A stretch of DNA of 48,207 nt from Candidatus Zixiibacteriota bacterium (GCA_014730345.1 WJIJ01000178.1:1-48207); one strand, 5' to 3'. Shown: positions 34,703-43,803, numbered from the stretch's first letter. The notes: a model not told the origin generated them from the letters alone. A program made the numbers and translations.

Positions 34703-35257
34703 ATGAGGACATTTATAGCGATCGATATACCGGCTGAGGCCAAGATGCAATTGGACAGGATGATAACCGGATTTAAAGGGCTGGGAGGACGCGTTAGCTG
34801 GACCAAGGCAAAAAATTTACATTTAACTGTGAAGTTTATCGGTGATTTTTCCGAAGATAAACTTGAAGACTTGTCCACGTTGTTGAAGGATGAACTGCGT
34901 AGTATAGAACCTCAGCAGTTATCGCTCTCGGGATTGGGAGCATTTCCAAACATCAAAAAACCCCGCGTGCTGTGGGTCGGAGTTGGACAGGGTAAAGAAT
35001 GGTTTGTTGATTTAGCATTAAAAATCGATAGTATTTGCAAGAAACTAAGAATACCCAGAGAGAAGAAGAAACCGTCACCGCATTTAACATTGGGACGGGT
35101 GCGTGATTTAAAGGGTTGCGAGAAGTTGTTGGAAGATTTTTCACAGGCTAAATTCGATTATCCGGAATTCGCCATCGGCAATATCACGATATACCGAAGC
35201 GATTTGAGTCCTCAGGGGGCTAAATACACAGTATTGGAAAAGATATCATTCAAATAG
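34703..35257 (+). CDS. thpR: RNA 2',3'-cyclic phosphodiesterase ThpR (2H family)
   Basis: ThpR opens RNA 2',3'-cyclic phosphates and was first known as a 2'-5' RNA ligase. The 184-residue protein begins MRTFIAIDIPAEAKMQLDRM. It has the two HxTx motifs of the 2H superfamily, HLTVKFIG near residue 42 and HLTLGRV near 129. Spacing and length are normal and both histidines are present. The gene stands between cinA (57-base gap) and recA (12-base gap) and probably shares their transcript. Confidence 0.95.
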   Translation: MRTFIAIDIPAEAKMQLDRMITGFKGLGGRVSWTKAKNLHLTVKFIGDFSEDKLEDLSTLLKDELRSIEPQQLSLSGLGAFPNIKKPRVLWVGVGQGKEWFVDLALKIDSICKKLRIPREKKKPSPHLTLGRVRDLKGCEKLLEDFSQAKFDYPEFAIGNITIYRSDLSPQGAKYTVLEKISFK

Positions 35258-35269
35258 TGAGAGGTAACT

Positions 35270-36430
35270 ATGGTTGAAATCGCCAAGAACAAGAAGAAAG
35301 CAATTGAATCGGCATTAACCCAGATAGAACGCCAGTTTGGCAAGGGATCTATAATGCGCCTCGGCTATGATGGAGTCGCTGTGGGAATAGATACTATTCC
35401 GACGGGTTCCCTCGGTCTGGATTCCGCTCTCGGAGTAGGCGGTGTGCCCCGGGGAAGGGTTGTTGAAATTTTCGGTCCGGAATCATCAGGAAAAACCACC
35501 CTGGCCCTGCATATTCTCGCCGAAGCCCAGAAAAGGGGCGGCATCGGGGCGTTCGTAGATGCCGAGCATGCCATGGACCCGGCATATTCCAAAAAACTGG
35601 GCGTCGATATCGATAATCTCCTGGTCTCCCAGCCGGACACCGGCGAGCAGGCTTTGGAGATAGCTGAAACGCTTGTACGCAGTAACGCCATAGATGTCAT
35701 AATCATCGACTCGGTAGCCGCGCTGGTGCCCAAGGCGGAAATCGAAGGGGAGATGGGAGACGCGCACATGGGACTGCAGGCGCGGTTGATGTCCCAGGCA
35801 TTGCGTAAACTTACCGGAGCGGTATCGAAATCGAAAACCTGCCTTATATTCATCAACCAGATACGGATGAAAATCGGGGTGATGTTCGGCAATCCGGAGA
35901 CCACAACTGGCGGCAACGCGTTGAAATTTTACTCCACGGTGCGCTTGGATATTCGCAAGATAGCCACTTTAAAGGACGAAGGCGAGGTTATCGGCTCGAG
36001 GACAAGGGTGCGTGTGGTTAAAAATAAACTTGCTCCTCCTTTCAAAGAAACGGAGTTCGATATAATCTACGGCGATGGTATAAACAAACTCGGCGAGTTG
36101 GTGGATATCGGCGTGGAATGCGGACTGCTGGAGAAGTCCGGGACCTGGTATTCCTATGGTCAGCTGAGGCTTGGACAGGGGCGTAACAACGCGGTCAAGT
36201 ATCTGCGTGACAATCCTGAAATTATAGACGAGCTGGAAAACGGTATCCGGGAAAGAAAAGGCATCGGCGGGGTTATACCTCCAAAGAAAACAGAGCAGGA
36301 AGGCGAAGCAGAAGATAAAAAAAACGGAGAAAAGGACGAAACGCCGGAAACAAAAAACCGGATTAAAGAAGAAATAAGCAGTTTAAAGGATAAAAAAGAA
36401 GATACAAAAACCGCCAAGAAGGAAAAGTAA
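35270..36430 (+). CDS. recA: Recombinase RecA
   Basis: RecA forms ATP-dependent filaments on single-stranded DNA for strand exchange and for SOS induction. The 386-residue protein has the N-terminal [12 protein letters not shown] segment. Walker [10 protein letters not shown] lies near 65-73, with VDAEHAMDP and Walker [21 protein letters not shown]. Loop 2 reads [20 protein letters not shown]. The last 45 or so residues are an unusually long lysine- and glutamate-rich tail (from about 342), making it about 30 residues longer than typical RecA. SD GAGAGG is near. No SOS box was identified. recX follows at once. Confidence 0.98.
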   Translation: MVEIAKNKKKAIESALTQIERQFGKGSIMRLGYDGVAVGIDTIPTGSLGLDSALGVGGVPRGRVVEIFGPESSGKTTLALHILAEAQKRGGIGAFVDAEHAMDPAYSKKLGVDIDNLLVSQPDTGEQALEIAETLVRSNAIDVIIIDSVAALVPKAEIEGEMGDAHMGLQARLMSQALRKLTGAVSKSKTCLIFINQIRMKIGVMFGNPETTTGGNALKFYSTVRLDIRKIATLKDEGEVIGSRTRVRVVKNKLAPPFKETEFDIIYGDGINKLGELVDIGVECGLLEKSGTWYSYGQLRLGQGRNNAVKYLRDNPEIIDELENGIRERKGIGGVIPPKKTEQEGEAEDKKNGEKDETPETKNRIKEEISSLKDKKEDTKTAKKEK

Positions 36431-36433
36431 CCG

Positions 36434-37069
36434 TTGTGCAGGATTATCGTTTCCTTAAAAGAACGCGGTAAGAAAAAAAAATATTTGCATATTAATTTCT
36501 CCGATGGCAGTTCACTGAAACTCGATAAAGAGGCTGTCGTCGGAGATTTTCTTTTCGAAGGAAAAAGCCTGACCGAGGAGGACTACCTATCGCTTATAGA
36601 GGCCCAGGAATTGCGGGAAATATACATAAAAGCCCTGCGTATGCTCGCGCGCCGTTCCCACTCGCGCGGCGAGTTGCGCGCCAAACTCTCCCGGAGAGGA
36701 TACCAACCTGGCAATATAGATGAAGTGCTGAGTAGAATTGCGGAAGAAGGTTATCTCGATGACCGCTCATTCGCTTTTGAATTCGCCGGCTATTATCTGC
36801 GCAGGAAACCATGCGGCAGGAAACTTCTGGAATATGAATTAAAAAGAAGGGGGGTAACCGTCAGATATATTCATGAAGCTTTAAACGAGGTCTTTTCGGA
36901 GGTCGATGAATATACCGAGGCTAAGGAGCTGGCTGACCGTAAACTGAAGCAATATGAAAAATACGAAGGTAGAGAGCTTAAGGGGAGGCTGTACCGGTTT
37001 TTATACAACCGCGGTTTTCCGCCGGATATTATTTACGAAGTAGTTAACGAAAAAGTAAAAGACAATTAA
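36434..37069 (+). CDS. recX: Regulatory protein RecX
   Basis: RecX binds RecA filaments and limits their activity. The 211-residue protein has three-helix RecX repeats: LRMLARRSHSRGELRAKLSR near 68-87, IDEVLSRIAEEGYLDDRSFA near 94-113, and GRKLLEYELKRRGV near 126. An N-terminal extension of about 50 residues precedes them. The start is TTG 36434, as no ATG or GTG lies nearer in frame; it begins three bases after recA. The stop directly abuts the stop of convergent recF (37069/37070). Confidence 0.93.
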   Translation: MCRIIVSLKERGKKKKYLHINFSDGSSLKLDKEAVVGDFLFEGKSLTEEDYLSLIEAQELREIYIKALRMLARRSHSRGELRAKLSRRGYQPGNIDEVLSRIAEEGYLDDRSFAFEFAGYYLRRKPCGRKLLEYELKRRGVTVRYIHEALNEVFSEVDEYTEAKELADRKLKQYEKYEGRELKGRLYRFLYNRGFPPDIIYEVVNEKVKDN

Positions 37070-38167
37070 TCACATTACCCTCTCTATTCTCCCCTGTTCT
37101 ATTCTAAACCGCAATGTTTTGCCATCATCTTCGGTCCTTTCTATCCCGCGGGCCGAAGCCATTAAAACCTGACCAATTGATTTTGAAAGAGTTAAAAGAT
37201 TAGCCGAACGTCCGGTATCAAGTTCGCTGACCGCTTCATCGAGGAGCAGAAGAGGTTTCTCTCCCCTGATATTCTCCATGTATTCGAGGGACGCGAATTT
37301 CATGCTTAACATGGCGCATTTCTGTTGTCCACGGGAGCCATAGCTGCGAATTGATTTGCCATCGACATGAATAGAGATATCATCGCGGTGCGGACCAACA
37401 ATCGCCTGTTGAAGACGGATTTCACGCTGGAGGTTATCATTTAGCGCATCAAATATGCCCTTGATAATATCATTTTCGAATTCGTCCCCGTACCTTGTTT
37501 TATAGACAAATTTTATTTCTTCATCTGGGGAAAGCCTTTTATACAGACCCGCGCCCTGTGCCTTTAAATATTGCACAAAATCGAGGCGTTTATTAACAAG
37601 TGTCGAACCTGTTTTAGCAAGTTGCTTATTCCATATATTGATCTGGCTCTTATCTATGCGGGGGGAATCCTTCAAAAGGGCGTTTTTTTGCTTGAGAGTT
37701 TTACCATATTCCATAAGGGATGACAGATACACCGGGAAACAGTGGGAGAGTACCGAATCCATAAATCTACGGCGGTTGTCCGGGGGACCTGAGGCAATCT
37801 CTACATCCTCTGAAGACACTGATACTACAGCGGAAATTTCAATCAACTTCGATAAACGCTGGAGTAGCACGCCGTCAATTTTGATGTTCTTTTTGCCCTT
37901 GCCGTCAAATCCGATTTCGATTTTGATGTCTTCATCGGCGGTGATTATATCCCCTACGAGCCGTGAATAATCATGTTCTTTTTTAATCAACAATGACTCG
38001 CGCGCGCCCCTTATAGACCTGCCGGTGAGTAAAAAGAAAATCGCTTCCAGCAGTGATGTTTTACCGGAAGCGTTGGGTCCATAGACCAGGTTTAATTTTT
38101 CCCCGAATTCCAGCGATGCTCTTTCGATATTGCGGAAATTTTCTATATCAATAGATTTCAGGATCAA
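37070..38167 (-). CDS. recF: DNA replication and repair protein RecF
   Basis: RecF is an SMC-like ATPase that helps load RecA at single-strand gaps. The 365-residue protein has Walker A VYGPNASGKTSLLEAI near 28-43, the SYGSRGQQKCAMLSMKFA signature near 277-294, and Walker B KPLLLLDEAVSELDTGR. The N-terminal MILKSIDIENFRNIERA is typical. Length is normal. It follows dnaN by 13 bases in the classical dnaA-dnaN-recF order. gyrB, often the next gene, is absent: recX ends against it on the other strand. Confidence 0.96.
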   Translation of the reverse strand: MILKSIDIENFRNIERASLEFGEKLNLVYGPNASGKTSLLEAIFFLLTGRSIRGARESLLIKKEHDYSRLVGDIITADEDIKIEIGFDGKGKKNIKIDGVLLQRLSKLIEISAVVSVSSEDVEIASGPPDNRRRFMDSVLSHCFPVYLSSLMEYGKTLKQKNALLKDSPRIDKSQINIWNKQLAKTGSTLVNKRLDFVQYLKAQGAGLYKRLSPDEEIKFVYKTRYGDEFENDIIKGIFDALNDNLQREIRLQQAIVGPHRDDISIHVDGKSIRSYGSRGQQKCAMLSMKFASLEYMENIRGEKPLLLLDEAVSELDTGRSANLLTLSKSIGQVLMASARGIERTEDDGKTLRFRIEQGRIERVM

Positions 38168-38180
38168 AACGGCATCGCGT

Positions 38181-39296
38181 TTAGTCGGTTAACCTCAATG
38201 GCATAACTAAATATAAATAATCCTCGTTGTCCTCGTAGGATACCGCTTTTACAACCCCGGCTGTTGTGGGTCCCGTAAACTCAACCACCGCCTGAGGAGT
38301 ATCAACCTGCTTGACAATTTCCAGAAGGTAATTCGCGTTATATCCTATCTCCAGTTCCTCGCCATCATAGTCGGCTTGTATTTCATCGTGACCCTCGCCG
38401 CCGACATCGAAATTGGTAGCGGAAACGGTTATCTTTGATGGTGAAAATCCGAGCTTCACCTGGTGGGTGATATTGTTGGACAGTATCGAAACCCTACGTA
38501 TAAGAGATACAAAATCATCTCTTTCAACTATCAACCTCTTATCATTCTCACTTGGAATTACCTGCTCGTAATTGGGGTAGGGTCCATCGAGAAGACGGGT
38601 TGTCAGTATACTGCCGTCAATATTTAAAACGAGATTATCCTTCCCAAAGATGATACCTACTTCCTCCCTGGAATCTCCATACAATTTTACAAAATAATCC
38701 AGGGCCTTAGTAGGCACGATAATATCATCCTTCAGTTTAGGGACCGATACTCCCTTACGGGTCATCTTGGAAAGTATATGACCGTTGGTAGCCACCATGT
38801 TCAGTGAATCTTTATCCGCTTTCCAGAGAATTCCATTGAGAGCCGGACGGGTTTCATCACGGGACACGGCAAAAGAAGTTTTGCGCACCATCCTGCAGAT
38901 AAGATCCCCGGGAACTTTAATTTCTTCCTCGATATTGAATTCGGGAAATTTCGGGAACTCATCGGCTGGAATACCGGCGATTTTATAAAGTCCCTTTTCG
39001 GATTTCAACTCTACCCGGTTATCAGCGCTGCTGATATACACTTCTCCCGCGGGCAGTTCCCTGATAAGCTCGGCAAACATCCTGGCCGGAACAGTAACCT
39101 CGCCGTCTTTGTCCACATTCGCTTCGGCTTCACTGGTAATGGAAACATCGAGGTCGGTGGCCTTCATGAATATCTTATTTTCAGATGTTTCTATAAGTAT
39201 ATTTGACAGCACAGGAAGCGTTGCCCTGGAAGGAACAATATTCAATACCTTTTGTACAAGCGAGCTTAGTTTTTCTTTGTCAATTGTGAACTGCAT
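38181..39296 (-). CDS. dnaN: DNA polymerase III beta sliding clamp DnaN
   Basis: The dimeric clamp tethers polymerase III to DNA and recruits repair proteins. The 371-residue protein has the family N-terminus MQFTIDKEKLSSLVQKVLNI, the ATLPVLSNILIE segment near 23-34, and SFAVSRDETRPALNGIL near 136-152. The hydrophobic-cleft C-terminus ends YLYLVMPLRL. Three repeated clamp domains fit the length. It lies downstream of dnaA, separated by an AT-rich gap that probably contains part of oriC, and its own promoter must lie there or in dnaA. Confidence 0.98.
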   Translation of the reverse strand: MQFTIDKEKLSSLVQKVLNIVPSRATLPVLSNILIETSENKIFMKATDLDVSITSEAEANVDKDGEVTVPARMFAELIRELPAGEVYISSADNRVELKSEKGLYKIAGIPADEFPKFPEFNIEEEIKVPGDLICRMVRKTSFAVSRDETRPALNGILWKADKDSLNMVATNGHILSKMTRKGVSVPKLKDDIIVPTKALDYFVKLYGDSREEVGIIFGKDNLVLNIDGSILTTRLLDGPYPNYEQVIPSENDKRLIVERDDFVSLIRRVSILSNNITHQVKLGFSPSKITVSATNFDVGGEGHDEIQADYDGEELEIGYNANYLLEIVKQVDTPQAVVEFTGPTTAGVVKAVSYEDNEDYLYLVMPLRLTD

Positions 39297-39563
39297 ATAT
39301 TCTCCACAAAATCTCTCTCTTTTATTCTTATTATTATATTAATTTATTAAATAGTAATAATAATAACAATGTTAAAATGTTGATATGTAAAAAACAAAAC
39401 CTTTAACCGCATAGTTTATATTAGCTTTTGCGCCGGATGTTAAATCGTTGCATGTTGAAAAAGCGTTGTTTTTATGTTCAGGCATTCTGGATCGATTGTT
39501 AACAAAATTATGTTTGTGGAAAAGAACCATTTTATCAACACCTTTTCCCCATTGTTTTAACGT
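39297..39563. other. dnaA-dnaN gap, candidate oriC unwinding region
   Basis: This 267-base gap has a nearly pure AT stretch (39321-39370) including a TAGTAATAATAATAA tract at 39352-39366 that resembles DnaA-trio repeats. DnaA-box-like 9-mers flank it: TTCTCCACA at 39300, TGTTGATAT at 39378, TGTTGAAAA at 39453, TGTGGAAAA at 39515-39523 (perfect, reverse strand) and TTATCAACA at 39532-39540. AT-rich DNA beside DnaA boxes in this gap is the arrangement of a bipartite origin. Promoters for dnaN may also be here. Confidence 0.6.
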
Positions 39564-40934
39564 CTATGAATAGAGAGAATTGATTATACTGTCTATTCGC
39601 GATTTATATTCCGGCTTGTTGGCGCACTGTTCTTCCACCTGGCTGTTTGCGTGAATAACCGTCGAATGATCCCTTCCGCCGAATTTCAAACCTATCATTT
39701 TCAAGGGAGCGTTGGTAAACTGGCGGCAGAGATACATAGCTACCTGCCTCGCGCTCACGATTTCCTTGGTTTTCTTTTTGGCGCATAACATGTCAACAGA
39801 TACCCCAAAGGCATCGCTGACTTTTTCCTGTATCAGCTCTATGGTAATTTGTCTTCTTTTTTCGGGTATAGTGTCTTTGAGGACCTTTGAAGCTACTTTC
39901 ATGTCTATGTCTTTACCGGCAAGTGATGAGTAAGCGAGGAGTTTGATCAAGGAGCCTTCGAGTTCGCGTATGTTATTGGTAATGTTTTCGGCGATGTAGA
40001 TAAGAACATCTTCGGGAATGTCCATATTGTCCATCTCGCTTTTCTTGCGCAGGATGGCTATACGGGTTTCCAGATCAGGCGCCTGGATATCGGTTACCAG
40101 TCCCCAGCTGAAGCGCGACAGAAGCCTTTCCTCGAGACCCTGAATATCCTTGGGAGCGCGGTCGGAGGTTAGGATTATCTGTTTCCCGGTTTGATAGAGA
40201 ACATTGAAAGTGTGGAAAAACTGTACCTGTGTTGACTCTTTTCCCGCGAAAAACTGGATATCATCGAGTAGAAGTATATCGACATTACGGTAAAAGTTTA
40301 CAAACTCACTTGTAGATGATGATGAAATTGAACTTATAAAGTCCGAAGTAAATTTCTCGGATGTAATGTAAAGCACCTTGTGGTCGGGATAAATTTCCTT
40401 TACGAAGTTGCCAATAGCCTGGGCGAGATGGGTTTTACCGAGTCCGACGCCGCCGTAAATATAAAGGGGATTGTATCTTGTTTTGCCGGGCGATTCGGCT
40501 ACCGCCATCGCTGCGGCATGGGCAAAACTGTTGGATTCGCCAACCACGAAGTTATCAAAAGTATATTTATCCTTAAGCTGGGATGCTTCCAGGTAATCAT
40601 CATTTATCGATTGGTTTTTCGATACTGTATTTTCTATCTTGTAAGCTTCGGGTATTATCGGTTGATGCTGGGGGTTTCCATTGTCCCGCGTCCTGAAGGA
40701 AAATCTTAGATTAGAACCAGTGGTTTCCCGGATAGCCAGATTTATAATATCCGAATAATGTTCTTCCAACCATTCAGAAACGAATTTATTGGGAACGGAG
40801 ATATTGAATCTTCCCCCGTCAAAGTTGATTCCCTCGGTCTGGCGGAACCAGGTGCTGAAGCTGTGGGGTTTAACTTTAGCCGAGATAATTTTGAGACAAT
40901 TATCCCATATAGATTTACACTCACCATCAATCAT
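39564..40934 (-). CDS. dnaA: Chromosomal replication initiator DnaA
   Basis: DnaA binds origin boxes and opens the duplex. The 456-residue protein has domain I (CLKIISAKVKPHSFSTWF near 9-26) and a linker. AAA+ domain III has Walker A GGVGLGKTHLAQAIGN near 162-177, Walker B ILLLDDIQFF near 225, and sensor LEERLLSRFSWGL. The domain IV DNA-binding signature is IGLKFGGRDHSTVIHA near 418-433. All parts are intact. GGTGGG precedes ATG 40934. Candidate origin DNA lies on both sides, and rsmG is upstream on the same strand. Confidence 0.98.
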   Translation of the reverse strand: MIDGECKSIWDNCLKIISAKVKPHSFSTWFRQTEGINFDGGRFNISVPNKFVSEWLEEHYSDIINLAIRETTGSNLRFSFRTRDNGNPQHQPIIPEAYKIENTVSKNQSINDDYLEASQLKDKYTFDNFVVGESNSFAHAAAMAVAESPGKTRYNPLYIYGGVGLGKTHLAQAIGNFVKEIYPDHKVLYITSEKFTSDFISSISSSSTSEFVNFYRNVDILLLDDIQFFAGKESTQVQFFHTFNVLYQTGKQIILTSDRAPKDIQGLEERLLSRFSWGLVTDIQAPDLETRIAILRKKSEMDNMDIPEDVLIYIAENITNNIRELEGSLIKLLAYSSLAGKDIDMKVASKVLKDTIPEKRRQITIELIQEKVSDAFGVSVDMLCAKKKTKEIVSARQVAMYLCRQFTNAPLKMIGLKFGGRDHSTVIHANSQVEEQCANKPEYKSRIDSIINSLYS

Positions 40935-41332
40935 GTGCCCACCATTATTTAACAGTTTTTAACAATTCCAAAGCCGTTAGCTTCTAAACAGATACACACT
41001 CCCGCTACAAAGTTATCCACAATTGTTAATTTTTTAAAAATCCCTTTAACTACAAGTAATCTAATAACTTATTTAACTATGCCGTAGCTTATCAACATTG
41101 TATTCACAGTGGGTTTTCTCAATCGGCGGACAGTATTATAAGGATTATGTTAAGATCAAGTCAAGGGTAAATCGAAAGAAAAAAAGCTCATTTTTATAAA
41201 GCCCGATTGCTTCTGCAATTACGGAAGGAAATTTATCTGCTTACATAAATATTGTATCATACAAGGCCAAGCTTTAAAAACTGATAATAATTAGTGTCTG
41301 TAAATTATTATAATTCAACGAATAAAAAATGT
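40935..41332. other. dnaA upstream region with DnaA boxes
   Basis: This 398-base gap holds no gene. It contains a perfect DnaA box TTATCCACA at 41013-41021 next to AT-rich DNA (41021-41080). One-mismatch boxes follow: TTATCAACA at 41089-41097 and GTATTCACA at 41100-41108. The exact 9-mer TTATCAACA is also in the dnaA-dnaN gap. The region probably contains the autoregulated dnaA promoter and one half of oriC. An AT-only hairpin near 41285-41310 is too weak to call a terminator for rsmG. Confidence 0.65.
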
Positions 41333-41920
41333 TTACTTTTGTGGGTAGACCGTGTAGCGGTCAGTTAAATCACCGGAACGTTTATTAAAGTAAATAAGCG
41401 TGGAATTTTTATCTATCAGGGGTTTCAACAGGCTGACGCATTCATTAAGACTTTTAAATGCACGGCATAGCAAGAAGTTAAATCTTGGATGCGGGCCATC
41501 AATATATTTTTCTACCCTTGTATTTTGTACATTAATATTAACTAAGTTTAAGTTAGTTTTAATGATGTTCAGGAACGCCGTTTTCTTCTCGGATGAGTCC
41601 AACAGGGTGAATTCAGAGCCGGGCAAAAAAATTGCCATGGGAATACCGGGGAATCCGTTGCCGCTGCCAACATCGAGGAAGCTCGGTTTATCTTTGATAT
41701 TAAGCAATTGCAGTACCCCTAAGCTGTCTATAATATGTCTCTCGAATATCATGTTGATATCCGCTTGCGACACAAGGCTAAGCGATCTCGTGTATTTCTG
41801 CAAAAGCCCTGTGTAGCCATCGAGCTGGTGCAACTGTTTGTCCGATGCAGTAACACCGCTTTGTTCGAGGATATCATTAAGCTGTTTTAACTGTGCCTGG
41901 TTAATATACTGAAGTTCCAT
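41333..41920 (-). CDS. rsmG: 16S rRNA (guanine-527-N7)-methyltransferase RsmG (GidB)
   Basis: RsmG methylates G527 of 16S rRNA using SAM. The 195-residue protein has the SAM-binding motif SFLDVGSGNGFPGIPMAIFL near 87-106, the FERHIIDSLG segment near 59-68 and ARVEKY-like NTRVEKY. It is slightly shorter than the usual 205-240 residues, mainly at the C-terminus. Here rsmG precedes dnaA by about 400 bases, while the usual partners mnmG and parAB are 35-40 kb away in the window. Confidence 0.94.
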   Translation of the reverse strand: MELQYINQAQLKQLNDILEQSGVTASDKQLHQLDGYTGLLQKYTRSLSLVSQADINMIFERHIIDSLGVLQLLNIKDKPSFLDVGSGNGFPGIPMAIFLPGSEFTLLDSSEKKTAFLNIIKTNLNLVNINVQNTRVEKYIDGPHPRFNFLLCRAFKSLNECVSLLKPLIDKNSTLIYFNKRSGDLTDRYTVYPQK

Positions 41921-41951
41921 CCGGTTTTAATTGTTTACTAAATAAATTAAG

Positions 41952-41979
41952 TTGCCTTTTAGAATATTACGAATATAAT
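41952..41979 (+). promoter_or_regulatory. Strong promoter for the TlpA-like gene
   Basis: TTGCCT (41952-41957) and the perfect -10 TATAAT (41974-41979) are 16 bases apart. The SD AGGAGG (41993-41998) follows, five bases before ATG 42004. Confidence 0.75.
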
Positions 41980-42003
41980 ATAAACGAAACTCAGGAGGAA
42001 TAA

Positions 42004-42840
42004 ATGAAAACGAAAATTTTATTATTGACGATAACACTGCTTTTAGTACTCAGCTCAAGCGCAATTTCCCGGGATGCTTATAATTTTGAGCTCAAGGACC
42101 TCGATGGTAACACCGTAAAGCTGTCGGATTTTGCGGGCAAGGTAGTACTGCTTGATTTCTGGGCCACCTGGTGCAAGCCATGCCGGGCGGCGATACCATT
42201 TTTAAGGGACCTTCATGAACAGTACGGTGATAAGGATTTTGTCCTGATAGGCGTCAACTGCGACCAGCGCAAAACCGAGAAACAGATCAAGGATTTTATG
42301 AGGCAATATGAGATAGAATATCTCAATGTTTTAACCAACAGCAAAATGATGCAAAAGTATGGTATTTATGCTATGCCCACGACGGTATTGATAAGCCCGG
42401 AGCAGAAAGAAGTTAAGCGCTATGTTGGTATAAGGGCGCAGACCGAGATTGAGTTGGAAAGGGCAATCAATAATCTTCTTAATATCGGGGGAACGCCGGT
42501 TGATCTGTGCATGGGATTTATCAAGCTCATCGGCGAAAGCGCCGATCCGGAGATTGCCGATAATGCCCGAAGGGAATTGTACAAAGCGCTTGGAGAGGCG
42601 AATAAGAACTTTAACATAAATTTCAGCGTACCCGGGGGCGATGAAAAGTTGGAATGTGCCTATGAGATTTCGGGGATTCTTTCCGTGGATGGAAGTAATG
42701 GACGCCTGACGATTGAGGTGATCGATAATGAGACCGGTCTGGATATTGAAAGCGCGTCGAGTTTCGGCAACTTAAACAAGATGGAGGAAATCTCCGGTAA
42801 GGTGGCGTCCCAGATCGCCCAGGCGATTATTTCCCGGTAG
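42004..42840 (+). CDS. Secreted TlpA/ResA-like thioredoxin with C-terminal FlgO/CsgG-like region
   Basis: The 278-residue protein has a signal peptide (MKTKILLLTITLLLVLSSSA) and an extracytoplasmic thioredoxin domain near 25-155. The domain has the redox motif WATWCKPCRAAIPF near 53-66 and the cis-proline AMPTTVLISP near 122. Such domains reduce disulfides, for example in cytochrome c maturation. The last 75 residues or so (SGILSVDGSNGRLTIEVIDN onwards, including NETGLDIESASSFGN) read like the FlgO/CsgG-type beta-sheet pattern of periplasmic lipoproteins. That domain call is tentative. It is transcribed alone from a strong promoter. Confidence 0.85.
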   Translation: MKTKILLLTITLLLVLSSSAISRDAYNFELKDLDGNTVKLSDFAGKVVLLDFWATWCKPCRAAIPFLRDLHEQYGDKDFVLIGVNCDQRKTEKQIKDFMRQYEIEYLNVLTNSKMMQKYGIYAMPTTVLISPEQKEVKRYVGIRAQTEIELERAINNLLNIGGTPVDLCMGFIKLIGESADPEIADNARRELYKALGEANKNFNINFSVPGGDEKLECAYEISGILSVDGSNGRLTIEVIDNETGLDIESASSFGNLNKMEEISGKVASQIAQAIISR

Positions 42841-42898
42841 GATTTTTCGGAACACATTTATATTCAGGGGAGTTTTTGATAAACGAAGGGAGTTTGAT

Positions 42899-43756
42899 AT
42901 TAATACGCCGGGTAAAAATACAAGCGATTTAATACGTTTCGGTACATCCTCTTTTTCCTCCAAAGACTGGATAGGCAATTTCTATCCGGAGGGAACAGAA
43001 CCGTCGGATTTCCTCAGGTATTATTCTGAAAAATATGATACCGTGGAGGTTGATGCCACCTACTATAAGATACCTACCCGCAGTATGACCGAAAGCTGGA
43101 ACTTGAAAACCCCTGAAGGTTTTTTATTCAGCGCCAAATTTCCCCGTTCCATCGTTCACGCCGGCGAGAAGGCGGCTCCGGATGTTGATAAAATCATGGA
43201 GAAGGAGCATACGTATTACGACCGCGATAAATTTCTGGAATCGATGAGTTTATTAGGGAATAAGCTTGGATACCTTTTGATTCAGTTTCCATATTTCAAC
43301 AAGAAACTCTTCGGTTCGCGCAAACCGTTTATGGAAAAACTGGACCGTTTTCTTGGTGATTTGCCCAACGATTTCCGCTACGCGGTTGAGATAAGAAACC
43401 GGAATTGGCTTAAGCCTGAATTCGCCGGGATATGCAGACAGCATAACGCGGCGGTAACCCTCGTGGACCACGCATGGATGCCCCATGGCGATGAGATGGA
43501 AAGTTACTTCGACCCCATAACCACCGACTTTACCTATATCCGGCTTTTAGGGAACCGTAAGGAGATTGAACAGATAACTAAAAAATGGGATAAGATAGTA
43601 ATCGATCGTGACGACAGGCTTAAAAGATGGGCTGATTTCATTGCCGGGTTAATTGACAGGGAGATTTTCGGGGTAGTATACGCGAATAACCACTACGCGG
43701 GCAACGGTCCGATGACGCTGGAGAGGTTAAGGGAATTGTATATGGGGCAAAATTAA
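42899..43756 (+). CDS. DUF72 (YecE-family) protein with apparent ATT start
   Basis: DUF72 proteins are TIM-barrel-like and of unknown function. The frame encodes about 285 residues when started at ATT 42899. The essential N-terminal family motif (RFGTSSFSSKDWIGNFYPEG) is encoded at 42935-42994, before the first in-frame ATG/GTG (GTG 43043), which would delete it. A perfect SD AAGGAG (42887-42892) lies six bases before ATT 42899, so an ATT start as in infC is the best reading; a sequence error is the alternative. Later motifs (YAVEIRNRNWL, YIRLLGNR, GVVYANNHYAGNGPMTLERL) confirm the family. Confidence 0.85.
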   Translation: MNTPGKNTSDLIRFGTSSFSSKDWIGNFYPEGTEPSDFLRYYSEKYDTVEVDATYYKIPTRSMTESWNLKTPEGFLFSAKFPRSIVHAGEKAAPDVDKIMEKEHTYYDRDKFLESMSLLGNKLGYLLIQFPYFNKKLFGSRKPFMEKLDRFLGDLPNDFRYAVEIRNRNWLKPEFAGICRQHNAAVTLVDHAWMPHGDEMESYFDPITTDFTYIRLLGNRKEIEQITKKWDKIVIDRDDRLKRWADFIAGLIDREIFGVVYANNHYAGNGPMTLERLRELYMGQN

Positions 43757-43780
43757 TGGACCTCCGGTGAAGGAGGTCCA
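43757..43780 (+). terminator. Hairpin after the DUF72 gene
   Basis: TGGACCTCC (43757-43765) and GGAGGTCCA (43772-43780) form a perfect 9-bp stem with a 6-base loop right after the stop codon. No continuous T run follows (AAGCTTGATATTTAG), so it may act with Rho or as a 3' stabiliser. Confidence 0.6.
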
Positions 43781-43803
43781 AAGCTTGATATTTAGTTTTC
43801 CAG

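Noticed and set aside
41285..41310. Hairpin after rsmG as terminator
   Set aside because: The stem has only A-T pairs and a ten-base loop, so it is too weak to call.
42876..42932. TTG-started frame with GGGGAG upstream
   Set aside because: It stops after 18 codons and its product has no resemblance to the DUF72 start; kept only as a possible frameshift alternative.
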